DNA of 64,000 bases from Plectrocnemia conspersa (GCA_009617715.1 VTFK01000066.1:868001-932000); one strand, 5' to 3'. Positions 35,280 through 47,650 are shown, counted from the stretch's first letter. Numbers and translations are program-made. Notes: generated from the sequence alone by a model not told the origin.

Positions 35280-36440
35280 TACTGTATAATGGCCAATTTA
35301 CTTTTCCAAAAAATATATTTATGTTCCGAATATGAAAGCCTTTTGCTTACTGACTTTTTGTTCCAGATTGCATTTCTTGGTAAAATATTTTATTCCGGTG
35401 AAGGTTTTCTTTTTAAATATTTTGTTTTAAATATTATTTTACATATTTAAAAAATCATAATCAGAATTTAAGAACCAGAACCCCAAAGTCGCAAAGGAAG
35501 ATAAGAAACGACATATTATTGCAAATCTTGTGAAACGATATCTAGCTTTCTTTAAATGGATTGCTTTAAAAAAGTATCACTTAATTTAAAAAATTATTTT
35601 TTTAAATAATTGTTTAATATACACATTGAAGAGTTATTTTAATTTAAACCCCTTTTTATATACATATGTACATATATATTAAAATCTGATTTTTCCCCCT
35701 TCAAACATAATTATTGACAAATTCACTAAAAATGTATTTTGAGTGCAAAGGGTTAATAAACATCTAAAAAATTGATTTCAAAATTGAATTTTATATTATT
35801 TTTCAAATAAGACCTTATTGAAATAATGATGCAAATAGAATCTACATACTCTTAGTTGCAAAAATCTTTTATTTATTAAATACAAGTAATGATTAAGAGA
35901 TAGAGCTATAAGCTATTTCCTAACTTACGAATCCTTCACAGAATTCTAGAATTCATCTCACGGTTGTGCACAAATTAATTTATAATAAATAAGTGGTAAA
36001 TTATAACAAAATTTATTTTTGTTGTTGCAAGTTTTGAAATTTTATTTCATCGATCGATTTATATAATCGCTATTCAATTAAACTTATATTTAGTAGATAG
36101 ATTTGATTATTACACAAATATGTTTTATAATTATTATCAATAACGAGATTGTTCTCTTGGGAATTAAATCAATGTCAAATGAGTGAAAGTTACGTTGCTG
36201 ATAACTTAACCGAAAACCCAAATAGGATTATTGCTATTTTTGTTTTGTATGCATTGTGTTTTTCTGATAGCAGGAAAAATATATATTTGTCTAACAAGAA
36301 AGAAAATTCATATAGACACTATATGAATTTTTTGTTACATTAAATAGATCTATATTATAGAACTATTTAATTTAACAAAAAATTATCATTGTAGTTGTAA
36401 CTAACATATAGAGTTGATGCTGTAATAATTTTTTGCTAGC
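35280..36440. other. AT-rich DNA with a piggyBac-like end motif
   Basis: TGCAAAGGGTTAA at about 35744 resembles the TTAA-flanked ends of the piggyBac-like MITEs elsewhere in the window. I could not find a convincing matching left end. Confidence 0.35.
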
Positions 36441-36445
36441 AGATA

Positions 36446-38576
36446 TAATTTACGGCAGCCAATCAAAAGAGCGTGCGTCAAATGAGCGCCGTCTTATGAG
36501 CGCTGCATTATAAGCGCTGCGTCATAAGAGCGTTTACCAAAGTAGCGCTGTAACAAAATAGTGTGCGTCAAATGCGCAGACAGTCATATGAGCTTTTGAC
36601 AAAAGAGAGCACATCATAAGAGCGAAAAAATACTCGTCCGACCTTTTTTTCATTTATTTTAGACAACTACATTTTATCGTAAATGGCGAAAACAAGCACA
36701 ATATAAATTTTAAGCGCTAAGTGTAAAATAAATAAAATCATCTGAAAATAAATGTGATTGCAAAGGGTTAAAACATTAATTTTGCCAAATTAATTTTAAT
36801 CATATTGTATAATTATCAAAAAGGGAGTCACCTATGATTTTTTAAATACCTAATTGTAACCCTTTACAAAAAAAAATCACCGCTGTCCAGGTGCATACCA
36901 ATGCATGACATTGGTGAATGACACGGATAATACGCACTTGTTTAAAATTATTTTTACGATATTAAAACTAAAGTAGTAATTGGTGAATCAGTATGATTTT
37001 TTTTTAAATACTTTTTTAGTCTGATATTTAGTTTTAATGTGTTATTCCTAGAGACCTTAATTTTCCGCGATTACGATAAAAGTATTTTTTTGTGAATTTC
37101 GTGCTTTGTCCATTCCAAAAAGGGTACTATTTATACAAATAGAACAGTTAGAAAAAAATAGTAATCTGTCTAATATTCTATTATTTTGTCCGGTTCCTTG
37201 GTATGGCCTATTTACTTGTTTATCAATAGCATATTATTTTCCCCTTATCTTACATATTTGCTAAACTCCAAAAACTATACGGCGGCACGCACATTGAAAA
37301 ACTGTTATAGATTAAATTGTTATCTATTAAGAAGATTAATCCTTATATATAGTTGTAAGTCATTCGCGGTATTTTATATGAACAATGAAAGGGTTTAAAT
37401 GGGTAAATTTAATAATCAAATAAACGTGTTAATAAATTAAGTATATAAAATAGATTTGTTTCATCATAGACACCTTGTACATGTAAAAGTCTATATTCTC
37501 ACATGTGCCCGCCTTCTGGGATGATCAGACTTTAGGTTTCGTGGCAACTTCGTATAGTAACGAATAAAAAATACACCAATTAAAAGTTCCAAAAACCAAC
37601 CGCGATGCTGTGAAAATTGAATATTATATTTTATTTATCGCATATAAAAAAAAAAAAAGTTTTACGATATTTTTATTTGCTATTTGCTTATCTGCAAATA
37701 TGTACCTCTCACCGAAGTTGTAAAATTGAAATAAAAAAGCTCGACCATCTGCTGGAGAAGATCCATTACGACTAGTAGAAACATATGTATTATATATGTA
37801 TACTAACCACAATAATTGATTAAAATACTAAATTAACCCAACATCTTGGCTCATTTCTGACTATAGATATGAAAATTTTCGACATACAAACATATATCAT
37901 ATGTGTGGGTTTAATAATATGTATATGAATTTTTTAAAGATTAAACAATTAAAACATTAATCATTTAATTAACAAAAATATATTATATAATATTCGTACT
38001 AAGCCGACATTAGCGATAAAGTGTAGTTGTCTAAAATAAATGAAAAAAAAGGTCGGACAAGCCGTATACCTGCCAAGTCGAGTCGATAATTATTTGTCAA
38101 TTTAATGAAACATTACAGAACAAATGTAATGATAAATTCAAAATAAGCGTTTCATTTTAGTAAAAATATATGTATATTGTACGTATGGGGATGGGGAGCC
38201 ATACTTTAGTATGTACGTAATAATTAATAAATAATAATGTTTTCATTGACTAATCATTTTAATCGTCATTACGCTCCGGCACATAAAATACTAATTTTGC
38301 CGCCTATATCTCGTTAATTTTTATTTTTTGAAATTTCTCACAATTTACATATAGTTTGTATACCTAATTCCTAAAATATTCATTACTTGATTTTCTCCAA
38401 GTATTTTTGCGCTCTTATGACGTGCTCTCTTTTGTCAAACGCTCATATGACTGTCTGCGCATTTGACGCACGCTATTTTGTTACAGCGCTACTTTGGTAA
38501 ATGCTCTTATGACGCAGCGCTTATTATGCAGCGCTCTTTTGACGCACGCCCATTTGTGACGTTGCCATAATTTACA
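36446..38576. mobile_element. Foldback-type element C, 2.1 kb, with long inverted arms and 14-bp units
   Basis: The left arm (36446-36695) contains CGTCAAATGAGCGC (36476-36489), CGTCTTATGAGCGC (36490-36503), TGCATTATAAGCGC (36504-36517) and further units to about 36622, then GTCCGACCTTTTTTTCATTT. The right arm (38000-38576) is its reverse complement, unit order included, and outward to TAAATTATGGCA / ATAATTTACGGCA. The right arm has about 340 bp (38060-38400) that the left lacks. The junction sits at short ACTTG/CTTG matches, so the left arm probably lost it by deletion. The 1.3-kb centre is AT-rich and has no transposase; the frames at 37186 and 37624 have no motif. Confidence 0.75.
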
Positions 38577-38579
38577 ATA

Positions 38580-40070
38580 GTGGTATTTATCATTTATTGC
38601 TATGTGATGCATAGCTGTATAGGTTATTTCGCTGAATTTACACTTGATAACAAATTATTAACAGTGCTCATACCACAAAGGTTCTTTAGTACTGCAGAAC
38701 CATCTATTGATAACGGTATAAACTATTTATGATTATATCTGCCATTCAAATAATTATTTATGACGATCTTATGCTTGTCTTCTATTTTTAATTCTATTAT
38801 TGTATCTATCAGGACTTTGGACTACTTACTAATTTTCTCTTTCCTTACTTGTTTTTGATTTATAATATTTTTATAGCGGTGTCCTTTTAGATAATGTACA
38901 AAAATAATAATAAAAGCTAACTATCCATTAATAATATCGATGCATCAGATTCAATAATGAATCCTTTAAAAATAGTTGCCATTGTTATCGTTAAAATATT
39001 CACGAACAGTTACGTAAATCAAAACCAATATAAATCATCTTATAATATAAATGCTTTATGTCAAATTCTGTTGTGTTATGAGCCATTGTGTTCATTACAT
39101 ATTCTATGTCATCCAATGAAGGTTTTATATATCGCAATAAATTTTTATATTAATGTTTTGAAATCACTTACAATTCTGTTTTTTATCCAATGTCGGTCAG
39201 TTAAAGGCTGTAGAATAGTATAACAGCAAGCATAGTACTATTCAAACAATAGGATATATTTTCAAAACAACCGGAGTACAATACTCGCAATGATTAAAAC
39301 GTTAGTGCCGTGGCTTATATTGCGTATTTTACGATTATGTTCCATATCTGTATGTAATGTTACGTAAAGGAGAAATATATTTATCAATAAACTGTGAGAT
39401 TATCGATAAAGATATAATTTTAGTCATAGGTTGAGTTAAAATGATTGAATAAAATAACTTGTTAAATTATAATTTTATTAAAAAAGGATTACTTTTTACA
39501 AAGTCAGTAAGAGCTTGAAGGTCTATTTGATACATACAATACACACACATACACATATATATATGTTAAAAAAAATTATTTACGTGTTTTTTTCGCGTTC
39601 ATCTTGTTTTTTGAATGATTCTCTATATTTCGCCGAAGATTGTCCCAGCATCATCAGAAGTTTTCACATTTTTTAGAGTACAAAATGTGAAAACTTTTAT
39701 TAATTTTATGGTGTCACATTTTCCAGCATCGATATAATTGGATACCAATAATTTTACTAGCCAGTCAAAACACTCATACAAGTAAGTTAATTATATCTGG
39801 TATCACATTCATCCCGACATTGGTAATAATCGAAAAATCATATCATTTTATCAGTTCAGTGAGTAGTTCTTTTATGTTATCTGTTTAAAATGTAACACTT
39901 AAGAATTTCGTGTTTGAAGGCTGCAGTTTGTCAATAGTTGAACAATCGCTGTGTGAGCGATAAGAACGATAATAGTCTATTTGAACCGTCCCTTATCACT
40001 CGAAAAGATTTTTGCCCGTCCCTGTCGTTGAAACGTAACAGACACAAACATCTTGTGTCGTGTGCAACAG
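38580..40070. other. AT-rich DNA upstream of the zinc transporter
   Basis: An 88-aa frame at 38957-39223 has no motif. CACACACATACACATATATA at about 39541 is a short microsatellite. GC content rises from about 39900 towards 40330, across the transporter's 5' exon. Confidence 0.4.
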
Positions 40071-40072
40071 AC

Positions 40073-43000
40073 ATGTCGTCGTCTGAGAAGAAGCCGTTTT
40101 TATAGTTTGCTATTGCTCCTTTCATGTGTGCGGATCTGCAATATCGTTCGCTGAATATTGTGTTTATATTTTGTTACAGCTACCAAGGCGATGTGGTGAC
40201 TTATGGGTCGACACCGACGGCTGGGTCGTCGGTGAAACAGGTCATATATTGCGTGCATGGAAAGCCGTCGTCTCGTTGCTGCTCGACCATCGACAACACT
40301 CAACCCCTGCCTTCACCTGATATGCCTTATGGTTAGTTTAATAATATAACAATCTTAAATACAAGATGACTCAAGAGTACAAAAACGAGAGAGAAATTTC
40401 ACTTGATGAATCAATTTTTGCGACAATGATAAGCATTGCAGTAAATCCACGATCACGATCGATAGTCAAAATTGAAAGAAAGTGATAATAAGTGCAACTG
40501 TGTGTCATTAATTCATTAATTCAAGTATAACTTGTTAAGAAAAAAAGTACTTATTCATTTCTGTATGTATATTTATATATTAGACTAGAATTTTTTTTAT
40601 TTTCAGTTACACTTTTCATATATATAAATAAACTAAAAGACACACCTAAATTGTATTGTATGTATATAAAAATAAAAAGTAAATAATAAACAAGCAAGTG
40701 TGTAAATTTTGAAGAGCTTGTTCTCTTAGAACATAAAATAAAATTATAATAATGTTGTAACATAACATAAGTGCTAATTTAAAATCAAACCTGTTTTAAA
40801 ATTAATAATAAATATGACATTTTAAAAAGTCAATAAAGTGACTTAGGATATTTTAAATATGCGATATATTGGCTCTTTTGGTTTGTTTTTTGGGTCATCC
40901 TGTAATTGTGACGGGTATGTCTTGCCTTCATTATCGGACGGTACTGGTTTTAATTCACTATAAATGAATCAAAGTATATTATTAATAGTATCAGTGCTGC
41001 CTGAGACACCTGTCACTCAATTTACTATAATTGAATAATGATATTAATGCTAATTTTTTAGTTGGTTTTACAGGTCATTGTCATAGAGATCGAGACGAGG
41101 CCGTAGACAAACAAGCTAGAAGAAAATTGATCATTTCCAGTGTCTTATGTGTGATATTTATGATTTTAGAAATAATCGGTGAGTCAAAAAATATTTAAAA
41201 TGCTCATAAAAAATCATAAAATTATCATCTATTATAAAAATTCCACAACTATTTTCTAATATTATTTTACGTCATATTGTTATGTCTTCATGGGCTAATT
41301 TTTAGTACATATTTATCTATGTGCTACAAAATTTGATTTATAAAAAATGCTTCGTATATTTTCTGAAATGTCAGTATTAGGGCTTTTGTATTGGCTTAGC
41401 ATTTTACAGTGCTTAAAATCGCTGAGGAATGTGCACTTGTTAATTTGAATGGCACAATCTCATAAGAGAATATTTGGCCACACAGTTTCAAAATTGCTAC
41501 AAAATAATGTTATAAAGGATGCGAATCATTTCACTCGCAATAAAGGTCTGGATATGTCACTTTCCATCTTGTTGTTTTCTTCCAAATATCAGGATAACGA
41601 ATATTGTTAATTGCCTCACTGCTTACTTTACATTTTTTTTGTCCCAGGAGTATTTTTTTAAATATGGTTTTGGAGCATAGATCAAAAATAGTAGGAGAAA
41701 GAACACGTCTCTGTCCGACACCTCTCTCTATTTGATTATTTTCTATTTTTTCTCCTTCAATGCTTATTTTCGTCAGCTCAACATTACTTATTTACATTGA
41801 TGATTTTCAGGTGGCTATCTGTCAAAAAGTTTAGCGATAGCTACTGACGCTGCTCATCTGCTGACTGATTTGGCCAGTTTTATGATATCGCTTTTTGCAA
41901 TATGGGTGGCGAATAGACCTCCAACGAGGGTGTAAGTATAACGAAAATAACTCGGTTTAAAAAAATTGTGAACCAATCGATTTCTTTTAATATTCAGAAT
42001 GTCCTTTGGATGGTATCGGGCGGAGGTCATCGGCGCACTAACATCTGTGATGCTTATCTGGGTGGTGACAGGGGTGCTCTTCTACTTGGCCGTGGAGAGA
42101 ATAATAACGAAAAACTTTGAGATAGACGTCATCATCATGCTGATCACGTCGGGCGTCGGCGTCATTGTCAACATTATGTAATTCATAATAATCAGAAGTA
42201 ATGTTTTGTTTATGTCATGGTTTGTGATATATTTTTCCAAAAATTCAGAATGGGCTGTGCATTACATGACTTTAGCGGGTCTGGACATGGCCATTCGCAC
42301 GGTGGCGGCAGTCACGGTCATTCTCATGGCGGTCATAGTCATAAGGAAGACAACCACATTGTAAGTACTTATTCACTTAATATGAATTATACATATTTGA
42401 GTAAAAGTTTCGCTTCTTGGCACTTTTTAAAATATTTTATTTATGAAATAGATAACAATGTGTTTCATCGCACAAAAGTGGTAACGGATTTTAACCCTTT
42501 GAGTAGTGAGTGAATTTATAAACATTTGTTAATATATTAGTTAGTAATTTTACGTATTTTTCCATAATTATTTATGTTATTTTTTTATATCACAGAGGCA
42601 CTGTGTGCTTTGTATAATAACTTAATGCGCGGTAACCTCGAGCAAGTTTTTCTGGCTTGGTTGCCAAATAATGCAACCGACTCACTTCTAATAGAAAACG
42701 TCCAAAAAATTTTTTTTTTCGACGACACAATGTGCACTTGTTAACCCTTCGCGCTCCAAAGACCTATTAAAAGTTTTTCAGTGAATTTGCCGATAATTAT
42801 GTTTGAAGTAATACAAATGGGAAAAACACAGGTTTTTATATATGTATATCATGCATTTAAAATTAAATTCGTCAAGGAATGCGCACTTGTTACACCAAAC
42901 GATGCAATCACAGTGGTATTTTTAAAATACAATTTTACCGATGTGCTTTATAATGAAAATTAAAACATACTAATAGACCACCACCACCCTGATAAATATC

Positions 43001-44258
43001 GTTTACAAAAATAGTCATAGGGCGACACATAATCTATTAAAGCCAAAATGTTCCGATTGTACGCGAACAATACAGTTTCACTGATATTGACCAGTGAAAT
43101 TATAAATCAGTTGTTTGATACATTTTCCCCGGCCTAGTTAGTGAAACTATATTTCTACTAGTGAAAATATAATTTCACTGAAAAATTCACATTCACTGTA
43201 ACATATACATTAAACATTAATGAGAATGAATAAGTGCTGCAGAAATTTAAATATTTTTTACTGTTATAGGTAGAAGAAGGAATACCAGCTGAAAACAATG
43301 TAGAAAACAAAATTGCTAAGAAGAACCGCAATATCAACGTCCGAGCTGCATTCATTCACGTCATAGGGGACTTCATCCAAAGCTTCGGAGTCTTTGTAGC
43401 GGCCCTCGTCATATATTTTAAGGTGTTTGTCCCTAGCTACTTATAAAAATAATTTATAAACTTTATTTAAACATAATTGTTTAATTTTACAGCCAGAGTG
43501 GCAAATTGTTGATCCCATTTGCACTTTCCTGTTTTCGATCCTTGTCATGTTTACAACCTTTGCTATCATTAGGGACGCTTTGAGAGTCCTGATGGAGGCT
43601 GCACCGAAAGGATTAGATTTCCAGGTGCGTTATTTACTGTGATTAGAGCGATACAGTATAGGTGGTTAGTAAGCAATTCTTTTAAATTTACAGGAGGTGT
43701 GCAATACGTTCTTGAGTCTTCCGGATGTGGTGAAAGTACATAATCTCCGGATGTGGGCTCTTTCCATGGACAAAACGGCAATTGCTGCTCATTTGGCGAT
43801 AAGTGAGTATCTCTCATCTATTTATAATAGCAGTAAAAATGTATTGTAGTATTTTTTTTTATTATTATTGCACTTTATATGCATACATATGTATTACTAT
43901 ATATGCATATGTATTTACACCATGCGCTTATAAATTAGCGCTTTGCGCTTTAAAACTTTTTGTAAGTTTAACTCAACTCATTATTTAACTTTTTTTTTCT
44001 TTTTTAATTATGAAATTCATAAATGTTTGGCATCGTGTTTCGTACATTTTAAAATATATTTATTTTTTTAAATTATTTCTTGTACCAAAATATATTTTTA
44101 ATATTTTTTTAGAGCCTGGTGTACCTCCCCAAAAAATATTGCAAGACGCTACTCGTTTGATGCACGATAAATACGACTTCTTCGAAATGACATTACAAAT
44201 CGAAGAGTTCAAAGAAGATATGGAAGATTGCCACCAGTGTCAAATTCCAGCCGCGTGA
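40073..44258 (+). CDS. SLC30A2: SLC30A2-type vesicular zinc transporter
   Basis: Cation-diffusion-facilitator that would load cytosolic Zn2+ into vesicles in exchange for H+. Exons: 40180-40331, 41074-41178, 41811-41931, 41998-42177, 42249-42360, 43270-43422, 43493-43624, 43694-43802, 44113-44258; all joins keep frame. Six membrane segments are expected. The two metal-site pairs are visible: DAAHLLTD (TM2) and HVIGDFIQS (TM5). The TM4-TM5 loop is His-rich ([18 protein letters not shown]). The cytosolic C-domain begins [10 protein letters not shown] and the protein ends [17 protein letters not shown] is typical of the ZnT2/3/8 branch. The start is unsettled. The 40180 exon needs a phase-2 upstream exon: either MSSSEKKP at 40073-40095 (about 410 aa in total, weak donor) or the GC-rich exon at 32547-32701 (about 454 aa, strong donor). 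Introns hold a LINE fragment and a MITE. Confidence 0.93.
41520..41790 (-). pseudogene. LINE reverse-transcriptase fragment in the zinc transporter intron
   Basis: On the - strand: [40 protein letters not shown], then INNIRYPD. This is the GVRQGxxLSPxLF .. IFxxxL .. INNIRYADD region of RTE/CR1-like reverse transcriptases. The Asp pair is altered (YPD) and RQG has become GQR, so it is dead. Confidence 0.7.
42500..42582 (+). repeat. Dispersed repeat shared with 10425-10560
   Basis: GAGTAGTGAGTGAATTTATA and TTTTACGTATTTTTCCATAA match the 10.4 kb locus; there is a single copy of the unit that is duplicated there. It lies in an intron of the zinc transporter. Confidence 0.6.
42658..42712 (+). repeat. 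Short repeat, inverted copy at 46838-46890
   Basis: GCAACCGACTCACTTCTAAT and AGAAAACGTCCAAA recur as the reverse complement at 46.8 kb with a few changes. The element type is unknown. Confidence 0.5.
43073..43198. mobile_element. Tc1/mariner-type MITE (TA-flanked, CAGT ends), copy 2
   Basis: TA|CAGTTTCACTG at the left and AATTCACATTCACTG|TA at the right. The inner CTAGTGAAAATATAATTTCA matches the 12.2 kb element. It lies in the intron just 70 bp before the exon at 43270. Confidence 0.55.
43905..43960 (+). repeat. Degenerate GCGC-unit array
   Basis: GCGCTTATAAATTAGCGCTTT and repeats of GCGCTTT in a zinc transporter intron; similar to 7370-7460 and to the left arm of foldback element B. Confidence 0.4.
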
Positions 44259-44259
44259 T

Positions 44260-45735
44260 TTTTTATTTCACAAATATTACCATTTTAATTTTTTATTATA
44301 TTTTTTAAATGTAATATATTTATTAAATTTTATATTATACACGAATTTGTTGAATGTTGTTTGAATGTGAGACTAAATTGGAAGACGGTTGTGAATTTGT
44401 ATCAATTTTTTTAGAGTTATCAGATTTATTTAATAGTTTGCCACGAGGCAGAGCTATGAAGCTTTTTAGTAAAATATTTTTTTAATTTGAGAAGACTGAA
44501 TTTAAGAATGTAAATATGCATATGCATATGATAGCTTATCAAGTTCAATAATTATAGAAATACCGCTACAAATTGACTGGCAGTGGATTTTCAAAAATGT
44601 TTGAAAAATTTTGGTGGTATTTCTATAACAACAAATATGATTTATAAATATTTTCGTAAAACATTTGTAATTTTTCGAAAATTAGTATTATTTTTATTAA
44701 AGAATTGTATATTGAAATTTGTATATATATATACTTAATAAAAAAAACGTCCAAAAAAGTGCAATTTAATTGCTTCTTACTGTAAAAATATAAACACTAT
44801 ATAAATAAAAACCGAATAAGATGAGGAAAACAATAAAAAATTTAATTAACTCTACTCAGAGAAACGAGATAATAAATATAGAGATTGCTGGAAATATATA
44901 TAAAGATCATCATATGATAGCAGAAAAAAGAGTATAGAAGAGACAGTTAATTCAATAATTTAGTACAATACAATAATGAATATTGGTTGCCGGAATCCTT
45001 TATATCGGCTTTTGCTACTTTAGCGAGAATTGCCAGTTCCGAAAGCATTGTTGATGAAAAAATTGGATACATTTTTATGGGCTGTACGATTTTTGCTTCA
45101 GGGGAAAACAAAAGTACGAACGTATATACCATTAATTTTTAGATGGTAATCCTGAAAAGCTTGACAAGCAAAAGGTTAAAACAGATTTTGATAGTGCATT
45201 AGAGGCGACATAAATGCAGAGGCAAGATCTATTAAACATACATAGACTTAACAAAAGATCAAGAATATTAAATTATTATAGCACATTATAAAGTCCTAAT
45301 GGACATTATATACAAGATTGCTTGGTTGGTATGCTATCTCGTTATTGTCTTAGATGAATATATTCAAAGTTCTATTTACACATAAATGTTTATCAATTAT
45401 ATTGGTATAATTACTACTAACATACAGAATTTATCTCTTATACTACTGTTAGATATTGCTCTTTCCAAATCACTGCCTGAGGTTCTTCAGCCGAGATGTT
45501 CCTCTTTTTTCCCTTGTAGAATAAGGTATAAGAGTTGCTATTATTCATTATTAAATTTTATTATTTTTCACTTCTACCCAACTGATATGGAGCATGCATC
45601 TGTAGATCCACATTTCGAAGGTTCTACTTAGTACGGAGAATAGATAACACTTTTAAGGTAAGCTTAATTCATTGAAGTTGCTGTATATATAGAAAGACCA
45701 ACAACCATCAAAGATCTAAAAGCTAGAATCATTAT
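44260..45735. other. 3' flank of the zinc transporter, AT-rich
   Basis: Possible poly-A signals are ATTAAA at about 44697 and AATAAA at about 44737. A GAAATACCGC..TGGTATTTC patch at 44558-44625 gives a weak inverted repeat. The frames at 44947 and 45386 show no domain. Confidence 0.35.
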
Positions 45736-45739
45736 AATC

Positions 45740-46130
45740 ATCAAAGTGCTACAGTCCGAGGTGGACCTTCGCCTCATGCATGATTATCTTCCACCTCATT
45801 CTATCTTGGGCAACACGGTGCCAATCGCAGACACCGTACATTCGGAGATCCTTGAATATTCCATCTAACTAACGCAGGCGCAGTCTGCATGCGCTTATCT
45901 TAATACAGGCTGTCCTCCCCACTATGCTTATTAACGATGTCAGGCTTCTGATACAACTCATTAATGCACCGACGACGATGAATACTGTCCTCTCAAGTAT
46001 GCCCAATTATCTTCTAAGTGATCCTTCGCTCGATTGCTAGCAGTCGCTGAGAGTTGCTGATGCTCGATGTCTATGTCTCACGCCTGTATATCAGTGTCTA
46101 ATATAGATGTGTTTAATTATTCTGTGTATA
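45740..46130 (-). pseudogene. LINE 3'-end fragment
   Basis: Read on the - strand over several frames: INELYQKPDIVNKHSG, then IFKDLRMYGVCDWHRVAQDR followed by MRWKIIMHEAKVHLGL. This is the C-terminus of many insect LINE polyproteins (DLxxxGVxDWxxxAxDRxxWxxxxxEAKxHxGL), ending at the expected stop near 45740. Frameshifts and stops show it is dead. Confidence 0.7.
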
Positions 46131-46134
46131 TAGG

Positions 46135-47650
46135 TGCTTTTGATTAGTTAATGCTGAAAAGCATCCATAGTTTCTGATCGTTGTCTCAAATTATTTTCTC
46201 CGAAGATTTGGTTGAATTATTGGTTTTTGGACCAGTTTGACGTATAGTGAAGAACGACCGCTTTCTTTGTCTTTTAAATCACATTATGTCTGCACTTTAC
46301 TCTTTTAGAGATAGAAAATATGCTATCACCCTTTCCTAATCTTGGACCTCGAGCCAATGCGATAATTTGGGGTCGGAAACAGACTATTTTGTTGTCTTAT
46401 TTATTTTGCGTTTTAATCATAATTTAGACAGTTTGAGATTTAGCAATGTTGTACTTAGGCACTGATTTTTTCGAAGTTTGCACTTTATATTTGTATAAAC
46501 GTCGACTGTTATAAGAATTTATTTAAATACATATGCTAGGCATTACAGCTTGACACCAATGCACTCTGCATAGAAAAAAATAACAGTTACAGAAAAATTA
46601 GATTAAATTATATACAACAATAGACCATAATGCATCAACCAACTGTGAGTACATGGATGAAAATAAATCAATACACGTGGTCAAAAAATCAGATAGCTGT
46701 GCTTTTGGAGAGTTTTTCTTTACTCCTGTTCTTTCTTATTATAATTAAGTGGTTAACAAAAACGAAGTTCTTCCAGAATCCTTAAAGATATGTTTCGCTT
46801 AATAGGAATTTTGTGTGAAATAAAAATGAATCACCTATTTTAGACATTTTCTATTAAAAGTGAGTTGGTTGCTTTATTTGTCAACTAGACCAGAGAAGCA
46901 TGCTTGAAGGTATTGCGCACTAAATATTTCTACAAAGTACACAATGCCCTCAAGATGCTGATGGAATCTGTAGTCTGTTTGAAATATTCTCAACACCTTC
47001 AGTGCGATGAAGCACATTGATATAAATTTTATATTCAAATTTAAGCTGTGTTCTTATCTCTAGAATAGGTCATAGATTGACATGTTTTGATGCTAAATGG
47101 TTATCTATTAACCGATTTTTCAGATGACCACGCAAATAAATTGTCAACCTAAAATCGAAATTTATTATAATCTTCAGTGAAATATATTTTAAACATTACT
47201 TTAAATACAAATAACTTTAAACAAAATAAAAATAAATAGACTGAGATAAATTCCTGAAGTGGCAATGTTTCCCACATTGAAAATATATTTTAACAATTGG
47301 ACCACTTTTTCATACAGTAATTAAACCACGCAGTGGAGGGATTAAATCGGCAGGTATAAAAACAGTCGAAAAGTTTTTAGCTAAATTAAACATACATACC
47401 TTAGTGCATGTAAAATACTAAGATAAAGCTTAAAAATATTCGTCACAAACTCATTTAAAAAGGATTACATATTCATGATTGTCATTTTAAATGACCGTTC
47501 ATAAACTGCTCTAGTCAACAAACAGTACATATTCTGTTTAAAAAAATACCTAACGGCGACCCTTTAGTAATCGGCCGTCCCACCGAAAGAGGCGGAAAAT
47601 CAAATCTCATACGAAGGAGACCATAGGTATAAATACGGGAATGTAGGTAA
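46135..47650. other. AT-rich DNA, nothing secure
   Basis: Apart from the inverted short repeat at 46838-46890, no coding frame or structured repeat was seen. Confidence 0.4.

Noticed and set aside
39931..40303. Two - strand frames at the zinc transporter 5' exon
   Set aside because: Antisense shadows in the GC-richer 5' region of the transporter.
40124..40336. Zinc transporter start at the ATG at 40124 ([19 protein letters not shown])
   Set aside because: This reading would translate through a typical polypyrimidine/acceptor (TTTTGTTACAG|C at 40179) and adds a hydrophobic stretch not expected in a ZnT N-terminus.
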